Shown here in pieces: positions 1-11,388 of a stretch of 64,000 nt of DNA; position 1 is the stretch's first letter; each line of letters starts with the position of its first letter. Under the pieces are notes generated by a model. That model was not told the origin of the DNA. It did not search any database and worked only from the letters and a program-made list of their open reading frames with translations. Origin of the DNA: Tetrapyrgos nigripes. Lineage: Eukaryota; Basidiomycota; Agaricomycetes; Agaricales; Campanellaceae. The DNA is taken from positions 868,001 through 932,000 of the forward strand of contig JAACJM010000006.1 of assembly GCA_013368315.1 (NCBI GenBank), in the 5' to 3' direction. Made by a program: the position numbers and the translations under genes.

Positions 1-325
1 TCTTGAAGATTACCCATCATGATGCCCGTTTCCAATATGTGTCACTGATGGTCGCTGGCCATCGGGCACTAAGAACTGAGTAGCATATCCTTCCATTGAA
101 GTTGAAGTTCCACATTCCTTACCTTTCCTTACGCATTCTTGACTCTTGTATATTTTGCTGCACTCACTCGTTTATATCTTACGATGTAAATATTACATCT
201 ATACATCACCTTTTCTCGGATTGCCCTTTGTACGCCTTGAACTCGTCTACCTCGTGACGTGATTTACCCGCTGAGGCGGCGGTCTTGACTCTTCGTGTCT
301 GAAACCCTCTTTCTTCTCCTCCTCC
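1..325. other. 5' flank of the VPS9 gene
   Basis: No coding region is recognised. The last ~150 bp are pyrimidine-rich, as is common just upstream of fungal start codons, and a short hairpin (gatgtaa, 3-nt loop, ttacatc) lies near 184-200. This is probably promoter and 5' UTR of the gene starting at 326, but no defined element can be assigned. Confidence 0.4.
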
Positions 326-3300
326 ATGTCCTCCAACGATTCTTTCCCAGCAACATCTATAGGACGTACTTCTCGTTTCCTATCAAGCTTATCGCCTAAC
401 AGCTCCTCTGCGACTCCCCGTTCTCGGTCACCCAGTCGATCACCTTCTCATGATAGCCTAATAGCACACCCATTACTTTCTCCAACAACTGCTACAGCAA
501 TGGCGACGACGACGGCGAGCTCTACGTCTAACTCAACTGTATGGGATAACGGCTACGGGACAAACTCTGCGAGTGGAAGCGGAAGTAATAAAGGCGGATT
601 AGGATATGTCCCATACACGCCTCGACACCGTCCCAACCCAACCCACAGTCATACATATCCTCAAACTCCACATGCATATCCACATGCAGCTGAAAACCCG
701 TCTGTATTGGTGACTCCAGCGACGTCGACGTCGTTGGCCGATCCGAATCATAGTAGTCAAGCTGCGACCAAGTTGCAGTTGATGAACCTTAAAGCTGCTG
801 CGCAGGGTTTGGGCCTAGATGCGAGAAGTGTAGGATGGGCAATGTTGGAAGGTTTAGTTGTGCTTGGAAGGAGCCGGAATGAGGAAGAAGAAAGAGAATG
901 GAAGGATATTTGGAATGCTTTGAGCGTTGGGAAGGCGACACTTTTTCTACCAATATCACCACTTGACACCTCAACGACGCAGATAACGCCTTATTTTGTG
1001 AAGAACCATGTCGCATATATCTCGTCAGACTCCAGCGAGACTGCTAGAACAGTGGTCACTCTTTCTGGGTTGAGAGGTACTATGAAAGAGTACGTCAATC
1101 GTTTTCCTTTTTTTCTCTAATTACATTGCTGACGGCTCTTGATAGTAGCTCTACACTCTCAATCACATCCACCCTCCATCCTCACACCAAATCCTTCCGA
1201 GATATATCCAATCCCAACCCTGTCGAGCGGACAGCTGGCTTCGCATCCTTGACAGACTCACCTTCTATAGACGTCACCCGCCACCCTTCATACACCCTAC
1301 CCTCACAAACCCCATCCTTCTCCCTACCACCCCGAGGTTCTCTCTCAGATCCTTCCCAACCCAATTTCAAAAAACCACCCTTACCTCCCCGTCCAGGCTC
1401 GACTCGTGGCCCTTCATCCGCCTCTCTCGGTACTCCGAATGGCGGAAGTGGTTCACGACCTGGAACTCCATCTGGTGGTGGTGGTGGTGGTGGCGGAGCA
1501 GGTGGCAGATTGTCTGCCTTGGCAGGATTATTCGGGAGAGGGTCTTCCTCTTCTTCGGCGTCTGCCTCTGCTGCTGTCGTTGCCACTGTGCCGCAACCTA
1601 GGGAAACGGCTAAGGAACAGGAAATGCTCTCATCCTCTCCTAATACAGGCACCATACTTTCCTCGGGTAGAGCGAGCACCAGTCGACCACCGTCTATCTT
1701 ATCCACGTCAGATTCTGCTAGTGTCTTGAGCGTGGAACAGGACCCGTTGGGGTCTGCGTCAGCGAGTACGACTACTACCTCGTTGGCTACTACCGTTACG
1801 GGTGTTACGTCATCTACCTCTTCAACTACGGGTACGGGGACAGGGAACGATTCATCCAGTCCACAAATCCACGTTGCAGCCTACACCATTTCCGAACCGT
1901 TGGTCACTCAGAAAGTCCTAGAAGGCGTCTGGAAAAGTGCTGTGAAGGAGATTGAGGCTTGTCTCAACTCAACCACGTCTGGTAGCGCTGGTGGTCATGG
2001 AGGTGATGGTGGCGAGTATGGTCATAGACATGAACATAAAACACCCGAATTCCTAGACGACAGAGTTTTAGAATTTTTAGAACGGGAGAGGGTGCTGCCG
2101 GTTTTAAGGGCTAAGACGCGTACGAAAGGGAAGATACGTTCTAGGAAAGAGAGAGAACGGGAGAAGGAGAGGGAAATGGGACGGGAGAGAGTCGTTAGTG
2201 GAGGAGGAGGTATTGGTAGTGGTGCTGGCGGTGGTAGCGGTGGTGGTGGTGGACGCATGGGTCTGGGTATCGAGGACTCGAAAGATTACATGTGGATCTA
2301 TTCCATAAATAATTATGCCCATATTTCGGGGTTGTTGGATGATGAAGAAGGACAGAGACAAGGAGAAGGCGAAGGGGATGCTGGTGGTGTTGGCGTTGGC
2401 GAGGTTGGTGATGATGATATAGAAGATTTAGCTGCAAAGTATCAAGAGTTTTACGTGGATATGGAGGATTTGGTGAAAGAGTGGGTTAGAGAGAGAGTGG
2501 CGATTGAGGAGGCTAGCGAGAGAGAGAAGGGTGAAGAGAAAGACAAGTGGAAGCATATGGAGAAGATGGAGGAGATAGAAGAGAGGTGGACCAGAAGTAT
2601 ATTGGAGAGGGTAGAGAAGGTGGTGACATGTGGTGGCGGTATCTACGAACGGTGAGTATTATTTTGGTTTTTTTTTTCATTCTTTTTTCGCTTTTTCTTT
2701 GATAAGTTGGATAACCTCTTACTGACTTACATATCCCTTGCAGCCTCTTCTCGTCGCCTTCACCGTTGACCTACTCGCCTTCTTCTACCTCGACATCTTC
2801 CAAATCCTTACCTACCGATCCTCATCACCCCGACGCATCGAATCTTACTGCAATTCCTCATGACCCAAACGACCAGGACGAATCTGACGCATCCTCGACC
2901 TCGTCAGACTTCTTGGAGGAATCTGACACTGCACACGATGAAGCCCTTTCATCCAGGATCGCAGCGCTGACGATGGTCGAGTTTTCGTTGGATGATTTGG
3001 ATATTGATGTTGGTGGGGATGAGGATGAGGACCAAAGACTAGGCAAAACTGGTGACCAAGATTCAGAGAAGCAGAAGAGCGAGTTGAGAGTGAAAAGGGA
3101 AAACGATGTACTGGCTGTCGTGCAGCAATGTGGACAGACGTTGGCTCAGCTGGAAAATGTTAAGTCACCGGGCGAGAAGGCGGGTTTTATGGTGAAGGCT
3201 CATAAGGTTTTAGTCGGTGAGTAGACTGCTTTTTCATCGGCCCTTCTTCTTCTGTTCCAGTTTGGTTTGTATATTTGGGCTGACATGTATTTTTAACCAG

Positions 3301-5339
3301 ACGGGTTGACCAAACTACCACCTATCCGGCTCAAGACCGAACAAGAGGCTCAACTCACCGCCAAACCTGGTCAATCCGACACGAAACCTACGGCCGAAAA
3401 CCAGCTTGCATCAACCGTAGCTGATGGTGCCGCTATGGACACTGTCAAGTCTCCCGCTATACCATTGTCTACATCCGCGGTCGATGTTCCATTACACTCG
3501 CAAACGGCACAGGTTGTTCCAGACGCACCGGAAGTTACCTCACCTATTCCTGAATCGCCTTCAAAGACAACGCCCGCTATACCTATCAAAACTGAAGGAT
3601 TTTCAGAAGTGACACCGAGACCGTTGGCACTTGCAGCGGATTCGTCATCTCATGAACCCTCTGAAGAAATTACCGACGAGCCTACGCCTAAACCATCAAA
3701 GTCAAACGAATCTACTCTATCTCTGGATACAATTTTCCCGCTCCTCATTCTATCCATCGTGAAGACCAACCCTCCCCGTCTAATTTCCCATCTGCTCTTC
3801 ACCCAACGTTTCCGAAATCGCTCTTTTGGAGGCGAGGAAGCTTATTGTCTAGTCAACTTGATGGCTGTAGCCGAGTTTGTCGGGGCGTTGGAGGCGAAGG
3901 CAGTGTTGGGCACTAGGGAAGGGACGTTGAGTATTAATGGCGACGGTGATCCTGTAGCACCGGGGGAAAGAGCTCCAACGCCTTTCGGCGGTGTCCCAAT
4001 ACCAATTCCCATTGGCAGAACAGGAGGCTCGGTACCAAGTTCCAGAAGAAGCTCTCGTTCATTCTCGCGTAGTAGAGGAAAATCCGATCCAGCGCTGTCT
4101 CAGTCTGCCACTTCGGGAACTTCACTCTTATCGACCACGTCATTCACACTCCGGAATCGCGTGGAGCAACAAGTTGATGCAATATCATCATCCGCAAGAG
4201 GTGTTTTGACAGGCGTATCTGGAGTTATGGACTCTGGGATTGGCGTGTTTAGGAGTTTGACGTTGCCGTCGAGTTTACCAGGCGTATCATTGAATGGGGT
4301 TACACTCGGGATACCCGGGTTAAGTGAGAGACAAAGGGTTGTTACCCCCGCACTGAATTCTACACAGGCTTCAGCACCGTGGAATGGTGTCTATCTTCCT
4401 GGACGAGGTGCTAGTGGAGACGGTGGTGCCAGTAAGGAAGAAGTGGCGAGCCCTGATGGTACCGAGGCCACTAGGCGGGAAACCGGATTCTCGATAAAGG
4501 GTTTGAAGATCCCTAGCGTTGGTATCAACCTTTCTGGCGTTGGGCGATCTTCAAGTGCTGCCAAAGAAGAGGAGATGGTCAGTGTTTCGAGACCTGGGAG
4601 TGTGAAGAGTCGCAAATCCCTCGGGTCGAGGTTTGGAGAGGATACAGACGATGAAGATGAAGATGAGGATGAAGATGAAGACGAAGATGAAGACGAAGAC
4701 GACGACGACGAGGATGACCAAGTTGATAGTGAAGATGAGAATGAAGATGGCAGCGAAGATGAAGGGAGCGAATATTACCGGTCTGATACCAGGAGCATCA
4801 GGAGCTTTGGAAGTATGATGAGCTCGAGCAAGAAGTCTACCAAGACCAAGACCAAGACCAAGACCAAGGCAAAGACGAGGGAAGGGAGCTCTGGGCCTCC
4901 AAGACAAAGCTTGAGTGATAGATTGGCGAGTGTATCAACAGGGTTTGGATCTCGGGGCAAAAGCAGTACAGGGAAGGTGTGTACCATCTGTAGTCATGCC
5001 GAGAGTTTTAGCTAACAAGTTCTTCTTGGTCATTTGTAGGTGCCGTCCCCGCCTGCGTCCAGAAGATCATCACTGATTGTTGCCAATGCCAATCCAGCGG
5101 CTTCAAACCGTTTTGACACGCCTGGATCGTCTCGTCCGCAGTCCCCTGCACCATCCATTGCGGGTTCCGTGCTAAGGCTAGCGCCACCAAACAAACGATT
5201 TTTAGACGCCACATCTGTGAATGACTTGCGAATCGGAGAGTTGGAAGAGCTGTTAAAAGAATACAAGCGTATGGTGGAGGCTGTGCGCGCTGTTGGAGGT
5301 TTCGTTGAGTCAACTATTGCTCCCAGGGACCCTTCATAG
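326..5339 (+). CDS. VPS9-domain protein, putative Rab5-type GTPase exchange factor
   Basis: VPS9 proteins load GTP onto Rab5/Vps21-type GTPases on endosomes. The model has five exons, 326..1089, 1146..2651, 2744..3216, 3301..4976 and 5040..5339, all with GT-AG borders and consistent phase; it gives about 1572 residues. The VPS9 signature spans exons 2-4: YERLFSSP at the exon 2/3 join, LVDGLTKLPPI across exon 3/4, then LDTIFPLLILSIVKTNPP and, ~30 residues on, GEEAYCLVNLMAVAEF. The Asp and Tyr in these two motifs match positions needed for exchange in Rabex-5-type enzymes. Much of the rest is low complexity: Ser/Thr-rich N-terminus, poly-Gly runs, an Asp/Glu tract (~4645-4770) and a Lys-Thr repeat (~4840-4875). 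It is longer than yeast Muk1 or Vps9. The start is the first in-frame ATG after a pyrimidine-rich leader. The family call is firm; the GTPase partner is inferred. Confidence 0.88.
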
Positions 5340-6092
5340 GTACCATAGATTTGATGGCAATTACAGCAGAGTGAACCTAAATAGTCCTTATCTTCAGCTC
5401 TGAGTCCGAAGACGATGATGGAAGTTCGCTTTTCAGCTTATCTGAGGGGGGAGCTATTTTCGTCAAAGCATCATTCGATCCTTGCCGTATTTAAGTACTA
5501 CTAGTATTTTTATCTCAAGCCAGCCTCAAGTATGAGTTGACCGCAGCTTGTAAGTTGTCAACAATGTCAAGTTTTTCATTGGTTCATACCCCTGAAACCA
5601 TTAAACCACCTCGAGGCTATGCCACCCAAATGACGTGGATAAGCGGCATGCGCCCAGATTAACTCTGACACTTGTGTGTGTACTGGCTTTCCGTCTGAAG
5701 ATAATGGTGACTTTTTTTCAACTTTGTCTGTTTTCTCTTGGCCGAACCCTGCCCTGTAAAAGTCTTCTAGACGAAAGGCTGGACTCATTCTTGGAGCTGG
5801 TGCTTTGAGCGCTGATGTCAACGATGCCGACGTCTACGGCCGCACAACTAGACTGCAATTTCCGAAACGATAGGTAATACATTATCTATTGTACATGCCG
5901 TCGGAAGCCTATGTACGTGGAGGCGGTAGCCATCGACTGTATGATGCCTAGAAACGTTTTATAATCAAGATCTGACACAGGTGCAATAAAAGGGACGCTC
6001 ATTGCTGTTAGCCCATTTTCTTTCTTCCCGCATCCTCACCCTTCTCATCCTCTACCTTTATATATTGTCTTTGTTTCTCGTATTAACGCAGG
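5340..6092. other. Intergenic, 753 bp
   Basis: It lies between two genes on the same strand. No recognisable gene is present. A pyrimidine-rich stretch with tatatatt at about 6058-6066 lies ~30 bp before the next start codon and may be core promoter. The short open frames on the minus strand have no recognisable features. Confidence 0.5.
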
Positions 6093-7392
6093 ATGCCACA
6101 GGTCGCTCCCGAAAATCCCTATGGCTACGTGCCAGACGATGCTATCTGCATTATGTTCATCGTCCTGTTCGCGATCAGTAGCAGTATGTTTGTCGCGGGA
6201 AGTGTCTGCATATATCTTATTGATTACTGCCCTCAGCCACTCACCTCGGACAAGCTTTCTGGAAACGCACATGGTTCATGATACCGACTGTTGTGCTCTC
6301 TGGCTGTCTGGAAATATTGGGGTGGTACGTGCTACATTGTCCTTGTGAATGCATATCACTAAATTCGGATATTTTTTCCCAGGAGTGCTAGGCTGTGGTC
6401 TTCGAAAAATATCCTGCTTTCAGAACCATTTTCCATACAGTGAGTATAAATTTGCTCAGCTGCCGGTGTGCATCCTTGCTAAGTTCTTACACCAGGATTT
6501 CAACTCTTATTATCGGTCCCACACCCCTGCTTGCTGCCGATTTCATTATCTTCGGAAGACTGGTAGGGATTTTGGGAACTCAGTACAGCCGTCTTTCGCC
6601 TAGACTTTATGCTCGAATTTTCTTGACATGCGTAAGCACACATCCAAAAATCCAGACCCGTAAATTAATCCTCCTTCAGGATATCATCTCGCTCGTTCTT
6701 CAAGGAATCGGAGGTGGATGGGCGTCATCTGCATCCAACAATGGCGGAGACATCGATCCCGTAAGTTCTTCAATGTCGCCCGGCGTTATAGTGTGCAGAT
6801 TCTCATTGATCGTCTTAAGGGAACTAACCTCATGATTGCTGGTATTGTCTTCCAACTGAGTAAGTCGCCTTCATCCTTCCATGATAAGTAGTATTGACAT
6901 TTTCTTCAGTCGTCATCGTTGTCTTCGCCACTCTTGCAGCCGAATTCGCCTACCGCTTCTTCAATGACAGTCCTTTTGCCAAGCACTCGGCTTCAGCGAA
7001 CAACAGAGGCGACTTGAGTGGCAAAAGGAAACTGGCCCTCGGTGGCATCGCTTTCACCATCGTTGTCCTAGCTATTCGGTATGTATTCTTTCAGGATTGG
7101 TTGTGATCGTGTAGGCCTTGACCCTGCTCCGATGAATTTTAGTGCTATCTACCGTGTGATCGAGCTTTCACAGGGATGGAGGAGTAAGCTCATGCACACC
7201 CAATGGCTTTTCGGTGAGTACCATACCCAGCAGATGTGCCACAGAAATTTACGAATCATCCTTCTAGGTCTTTTCGACTCGGCAATGGTCATCCTTGCTT
7301 TCTATTGCTGGAACGCCTTTCATCCCGGATGGACAGTCGTCCCTGACACTCAGTATTTCAATAAGGAATTTTCTAGATCCGGCTCGGCATAA
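6093..7392 (+). CDS. RTA1-like multi-pass membrane protein
   Basis: RTA1/RTM1 proteins are fungal seven-helix membrane proteins linked to lipid export and resistance to toxic sterol- or lipid-directed compounds; the precise substrate is not known. Nine exons fit with continuous phase: 6093..6183, 6237..6324, 6383..6439, 6496..6631, 6680..6760, 6820..6859, 6910..7078, 7143..7213 and 7268..7392. They give 285 residues, normal for the family. Diagnostic motifs appear in the usual order: YGYVPDDA at the N-terminus, HLGQAFWKRTWFMIPT, GPTPLLAADFIIFGRL, GTQYSRLSPRLY, DIISLVLQGIGGGWA, a loop ending IYRVIELSQGW, and the C-terminal AFHPGW. Hydrophobic segments between them give about seven helices. All splice sites used are GT-AG, and I see no damage. 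The family call is strong; the physiological role is inferred. Confidence 0.92.
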
Positions 7393-8984
7393 AAACTTTA
7401 GGGTAACTCTAAATTGCTCAGAGCGAAACCGAGATGCATGATTTTAACCCTACATAGATCTTAGATGTCGAGCAAAGCGGTGACAGACTTGTATGTATCC
7501 CCTTTCATGACCCAATAATGTATCTCATTAGGTAGTACCAGTTCCGGCTACATTTGGACAATATTTATGTATAAATATTCACGCTGATGTACTACCGTAC
7601 ATAGTAATTGGTGCTAGCTAATCATTGGTACATTTAATAATGAAAGAGGAGGATCACTAGTAGTAGCTGGCACCAGACTCTTAGCACGCTCGGGTGCCAA
7701 TGAGTCGATCAAGGCGTCAGCCCGTCAGCCTTGAACAACAGTACATTACTAGGAATAGGCACTATCCTGTACTTATATGGTTTTTACGACGGAATAGTCC
7801 GTCGGACGCAAGTACGGGCGTTGCCGAAGTCCGAGTCGGGCCAGGGCTGGGCAAATTTTCCTGGCCCTCAATCCAGCCCTGACCTGAGTCAACAGGGCCG
7901 GTCCAGTATCACCACTTTACCCGGTCACAAAAGGTGTCATTGCCCGCAGTGCTAGCCAGAGCCATGGCCTCCCGGCAACACTAGTCTCATCTCATGGGAT
8001 CAGCTTCCAGATGAACCAGTACTACGAAGGCGAGGACGGACACCGTACCAATACCGGACTCTGTTCAAACTTCGAAATACGGGCGTGATATACTGGACGG
8101 CGCACTTACCGGGCTATACTACTCCGGATGATGGACGAAATGATGCTGGAACTTACATGATAGATAATGTGAGGTGAGGGCTGTGATTATTACATTGAAC
8201 TTTTTTTTAGGAAACAACGTTGTCAACTAGGGCTACGTGCCGTACCAGTAAGTACTAGAGGTGATTGATAGCAACGCCCATTTTTGTGTTTTGGAATTCT
8301 ATCCCTCCTGCACTCTTCTCGGTGCTAGTGCTCGCAATGTATTCTGAACATATCTAGCGCATGTGTTGTAGGAAGTTTTGAGACTAAGGAAGGATATCGT
8401 ATAAACTGGGAGGCATACCAAAAATCGTCGGCAACTGTCTTAGTAAGCACCACAGAAATAAAATCGCGTTTCGGGGATAAAAAAAAGGCGCTGCTAATCA
8501 CCTCTACTGTACGGTTGTACTGGCACCATCTATCTATGGATACGGTCCCGTATCGTATAAGGTTGCTGTAGGGACCATGACGGTGCGTGTCCCTATTATC
8601 AGCGAGCTGAGACAAAAGGATAGGAATGAGATCATCCCGAGATGTTGATCCAATACAGGGGTGACTCGAACTCACATCAAGACCCTTTACAAGGACAAGC
8701 AGAATAAAGGTCTCCTTGTAATCGGATGCAAACCACATAAATCATGATCTTGATTGATTTCCAGGTACCTCAGCTCGGAAATAGCAAAGGAAGCACTGAG
8801 CTCATCAGAGCTCACAGTGCCCCCTCCACATGATCATCTCCCATCAAACTTAATCTGACTTGGAGCTGTGAGAGTACTTATATCTGCGACAGAAGCCCAG
8901 TCTTCATCATTAGTCCCTCTCTAGTACTCTCCCCCTCCTTCAGATCCCTTTGACCTCAAAGTTGCCTCAAAGACAGGACCCATC
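7393..8984. other. Intergenic, 1.6 kb, no gene recognised
   Basis: No coding region with codon structure or motifs was found. A minus-strand open frame at 8325..8738 (137 codons) shows no recognisable domain and is probably chance. A fragment on the minus strand near 8640-8700 has a tRNA-like B box (gagttcgagtc) but no full cloverleaf. The last ~100 bp are pyrimidine-rich leader for the next gene. Confidence 0.5.
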
Positions 8985-10573
8985 ATGTCTGACAACAGTA
9001 CAGATCCTTCAGCGGAAGAATTTTCATTCCTGTCAGTTGAAGATGCTGCAATTATCAAGGGCTGGATCATTGGAGAAGCTGTTGAAGGCTTGCTGTATGG
9101 TAGGCACTAGGACTCATATTTTTCAAACAATTATTTCACATTATCTTACAGGCGTAGAAGCATTACTGGCAGTCTCTGCACTATTCATCATGTTGTAAGT
9201 GGTTTTTCAAAGTTACACTCTATTATCCAACCTGTGAATTTCTCTGTCAGGCGTCAAGGAATGACAAAAACATGGTCTCGATGGTCCATGTTTTTGGCAA
9301 TCTGCATCATGCTCACTGCCTCCACCATCAACCTCGTTGGTGATCTCAAAGTTTACACCGTTCAAATCCAGGTGTTGGGGGATGATCCAAACTTTGACCC
9401 CAGCCCAGTCATGATCAAATGGAATGTTCTCAAGGTCATTTTTGCCAGGATCAGTGTCAGTCTCAAATTCACTAGTTCTTCCCTTGAAATATTCTGAAAT
9501 TTTCATCAGTACTTCGTGGGTGATTCCATCGTTATTTGGAGGGCCTGGATACTCTTCCCAAAGAACCGCGACATGAAAAAGTTGCTTGCAGCTTGTGGCA
9601 TTATATCCATTGGTAAGTGTTATACAACGGACTAGTATGTGATGTGGATGCTTATGTCCTTTTTGAAATGCAGGAGCGATCATAGCTGATATTGTCGTGA
9701 CTATAAAAGCCAATGTCAATAAAAATTATGTGAGGAAGTTATCCTGTGGACTTGTATAATTGGAAATTCACATACAATTTGGCAATTAGGAAATCTCTAC
9801 CATCATCCTTCCCATAGGATTCCTTATCTCCAACATTGCTATTGCTGCTCTGGTGGCATATAAAACATGGTAAGTCATGTACACGAAATTCTAGGCTGAT
9901 ATCCTGTTAATCTATTTTCTGAACAATGTCAGGCTTCTCAGAGAATTTATCAGGAACACCTATGGTGATAGTGTTGGCAGAGGAACCAAATTTCTACAAA
10001 TGACTTACCTTTTGGCTGAATCGGGAGTCTTCTACTGTATAATCTGGGTGCGTATTACCAATTATTTCATTTGATTTTTCACAATAATGTTTAATCTATA
10101 CCTCTCCCTCCCATACACAGATCCTCATATTCTTAGAAATCCCAAAGAAAGTCTTCGGCGACGCCGCCGAAGACGCTGTCGCTTCAACCCTTCCACAACT
10201 AGGAAACCTGTACGCCACCGCGATTATCGTCTTGATCATCTTCCAACAAACCCATTGCGACTCAACGCTCCAAGGCCAGCTTCCTAAGCCCGTTGCCCAA
10301 GTCACTGACCCTACTAAGCCCAATGGCAACGCGCACAGAACCGGGATACTATCGCAGATCCAGTTCCGACCTAATACAATTAGCACCAATCAGACTCAGT
10401 CGATCAGCTTCCCGTCTTCTAACACTGGTACGCGTACAGGTACTAGAGGCGATACAGCAGCTCCAGGCTCTCCGGATTCTGCCAGTGATAGAGATGATAG
10501 TAGCAACAATGGGGCTGAAGGTCAATGGAGTGAGAAGGTTGAAGCGAAGGTGGAGAAGACGGAGATGGTTTGA
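8985..10573 (+). CDS. Multi-pass integral membrane protein of unknown function (Agaricomycete-type)
   Basis: Eight exons join in phase: 8985..9099, 9152..9194, 9251..9455, 9510..9612, 9674..9729, 9790..9869, 9933..10047 and 10121..10573, coding for 389 residues. The start is an ATG followed by a polar N-terminus (MSDNSTDPS). About seven hydrophobic segments follow. They include the motif GDSIVIWRAWILFP after the third segment, which I know from a large family of Agaricomycete membrane proteins that look receptor-like but have no assigned function. The last exon ends in a long polar tail rich in Ser, Thr, Gly and Asp, likely cytoplasmic. The third intron donor was placed at 9456 because it alone keeps the frame into YFVGDS. 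No partner genes are evident: the upstream neighbour is an unrelated RTA1-like protein, and the downstream gene is convergent. Confidence 0.8.
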
Positions 10574-11388
10574 AGTGAAGGTGGAGAAGAAGGAGGTAGT
10601 TTGAATAGCCGGAATTTCCTCTCGTGTTTTGAGACTGTCGTTACTATCGCTATCTATTTATTTACCGGAATATTTATATATTTCTCGGCCACAACGCAAA
10701 CGAATCACTAAGAAGACCATTAGAATGACTTCAAAAACGATATGATAGTAAGAACAGGGATGAAGATCGAACAGAAGACGCAAGAGTGCATCACTGTCCT
10801 AATCAAAGCGGGAGAAATATATGTAGACGTGTGCGATACTCTATATAATTACTGCTCGAAGTCCAAAGAGTGTAACCGTGTTCTATAGTAAGTCATGCTA
10901 GCGACTGAAGAAGCAGAGAAATAGTAAGTAAATGGCGCGACGTGTATATGCGAAGACGAAGGGGTAAATGCAGCTTAGGAATAGAAGAAATAGAACGGAA
11001 AAGGAACAGGAAGATCATTTATCAGAGAAAAGGGACTGGATAACTAAGGGAGCCCGTGTATGGCTCTGTATCGAGAAGTCAAGATCTGTAAGATGATTGA
11101 AAATAGAGAAGAAGGGTGAAGCCCGCATCAGCATATCGTAGTATACCTGTCACCAGTACCCAACACTACCATCCACGCAACATGCAACCTGAAAGACAAG
11201 ATCCGCCGCACCTTGTTCTTTCAGTTGTGAAGGTCTCTGTCGAGTCATTGTATGTACTGCGATGGATCACGATCATGATTTCATCGTGGAAATCGTAGAA
11301 CAGCATCAAAAGGTCCTTGTTCTAGCCTGGTCAACAAGACGCACTAGGCAGATATCAGTGGTTCCTGCTATACCTGGATCGCAGTGAC
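10574..11388. other. Intergenic between convergent genes
   Basis: About 815 bp separate the stop codons of two convergent genes. The sequence is purine-rich on the plus strand with several short open frames, none recognisable. It presumably holds both 3' UTRs. Confidence 0.5.

Noticed and set aside
1182..1706. 174-codon minus-strand frame opposite the VPS9 gene
   Set aside because: Antisense shadow of the Gly/Pro/Ser-rich coding exon.
8640..8705. Possible tRNA-Tyr on the minus strand (gta in an anticodon-like loop, B-box-like gagttcgagtc)
   Set aside because: No D arm or A box, and neither the T stem nor the acceptor stem pairs properly; at best a chance match or relic.
9213..9719. 168-codon minus-strand frame over the multi-pass membrane gene
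   Set aside because: It runs across three plus-strand exons and their introns, and the plus strand has the coherent membrane protein.
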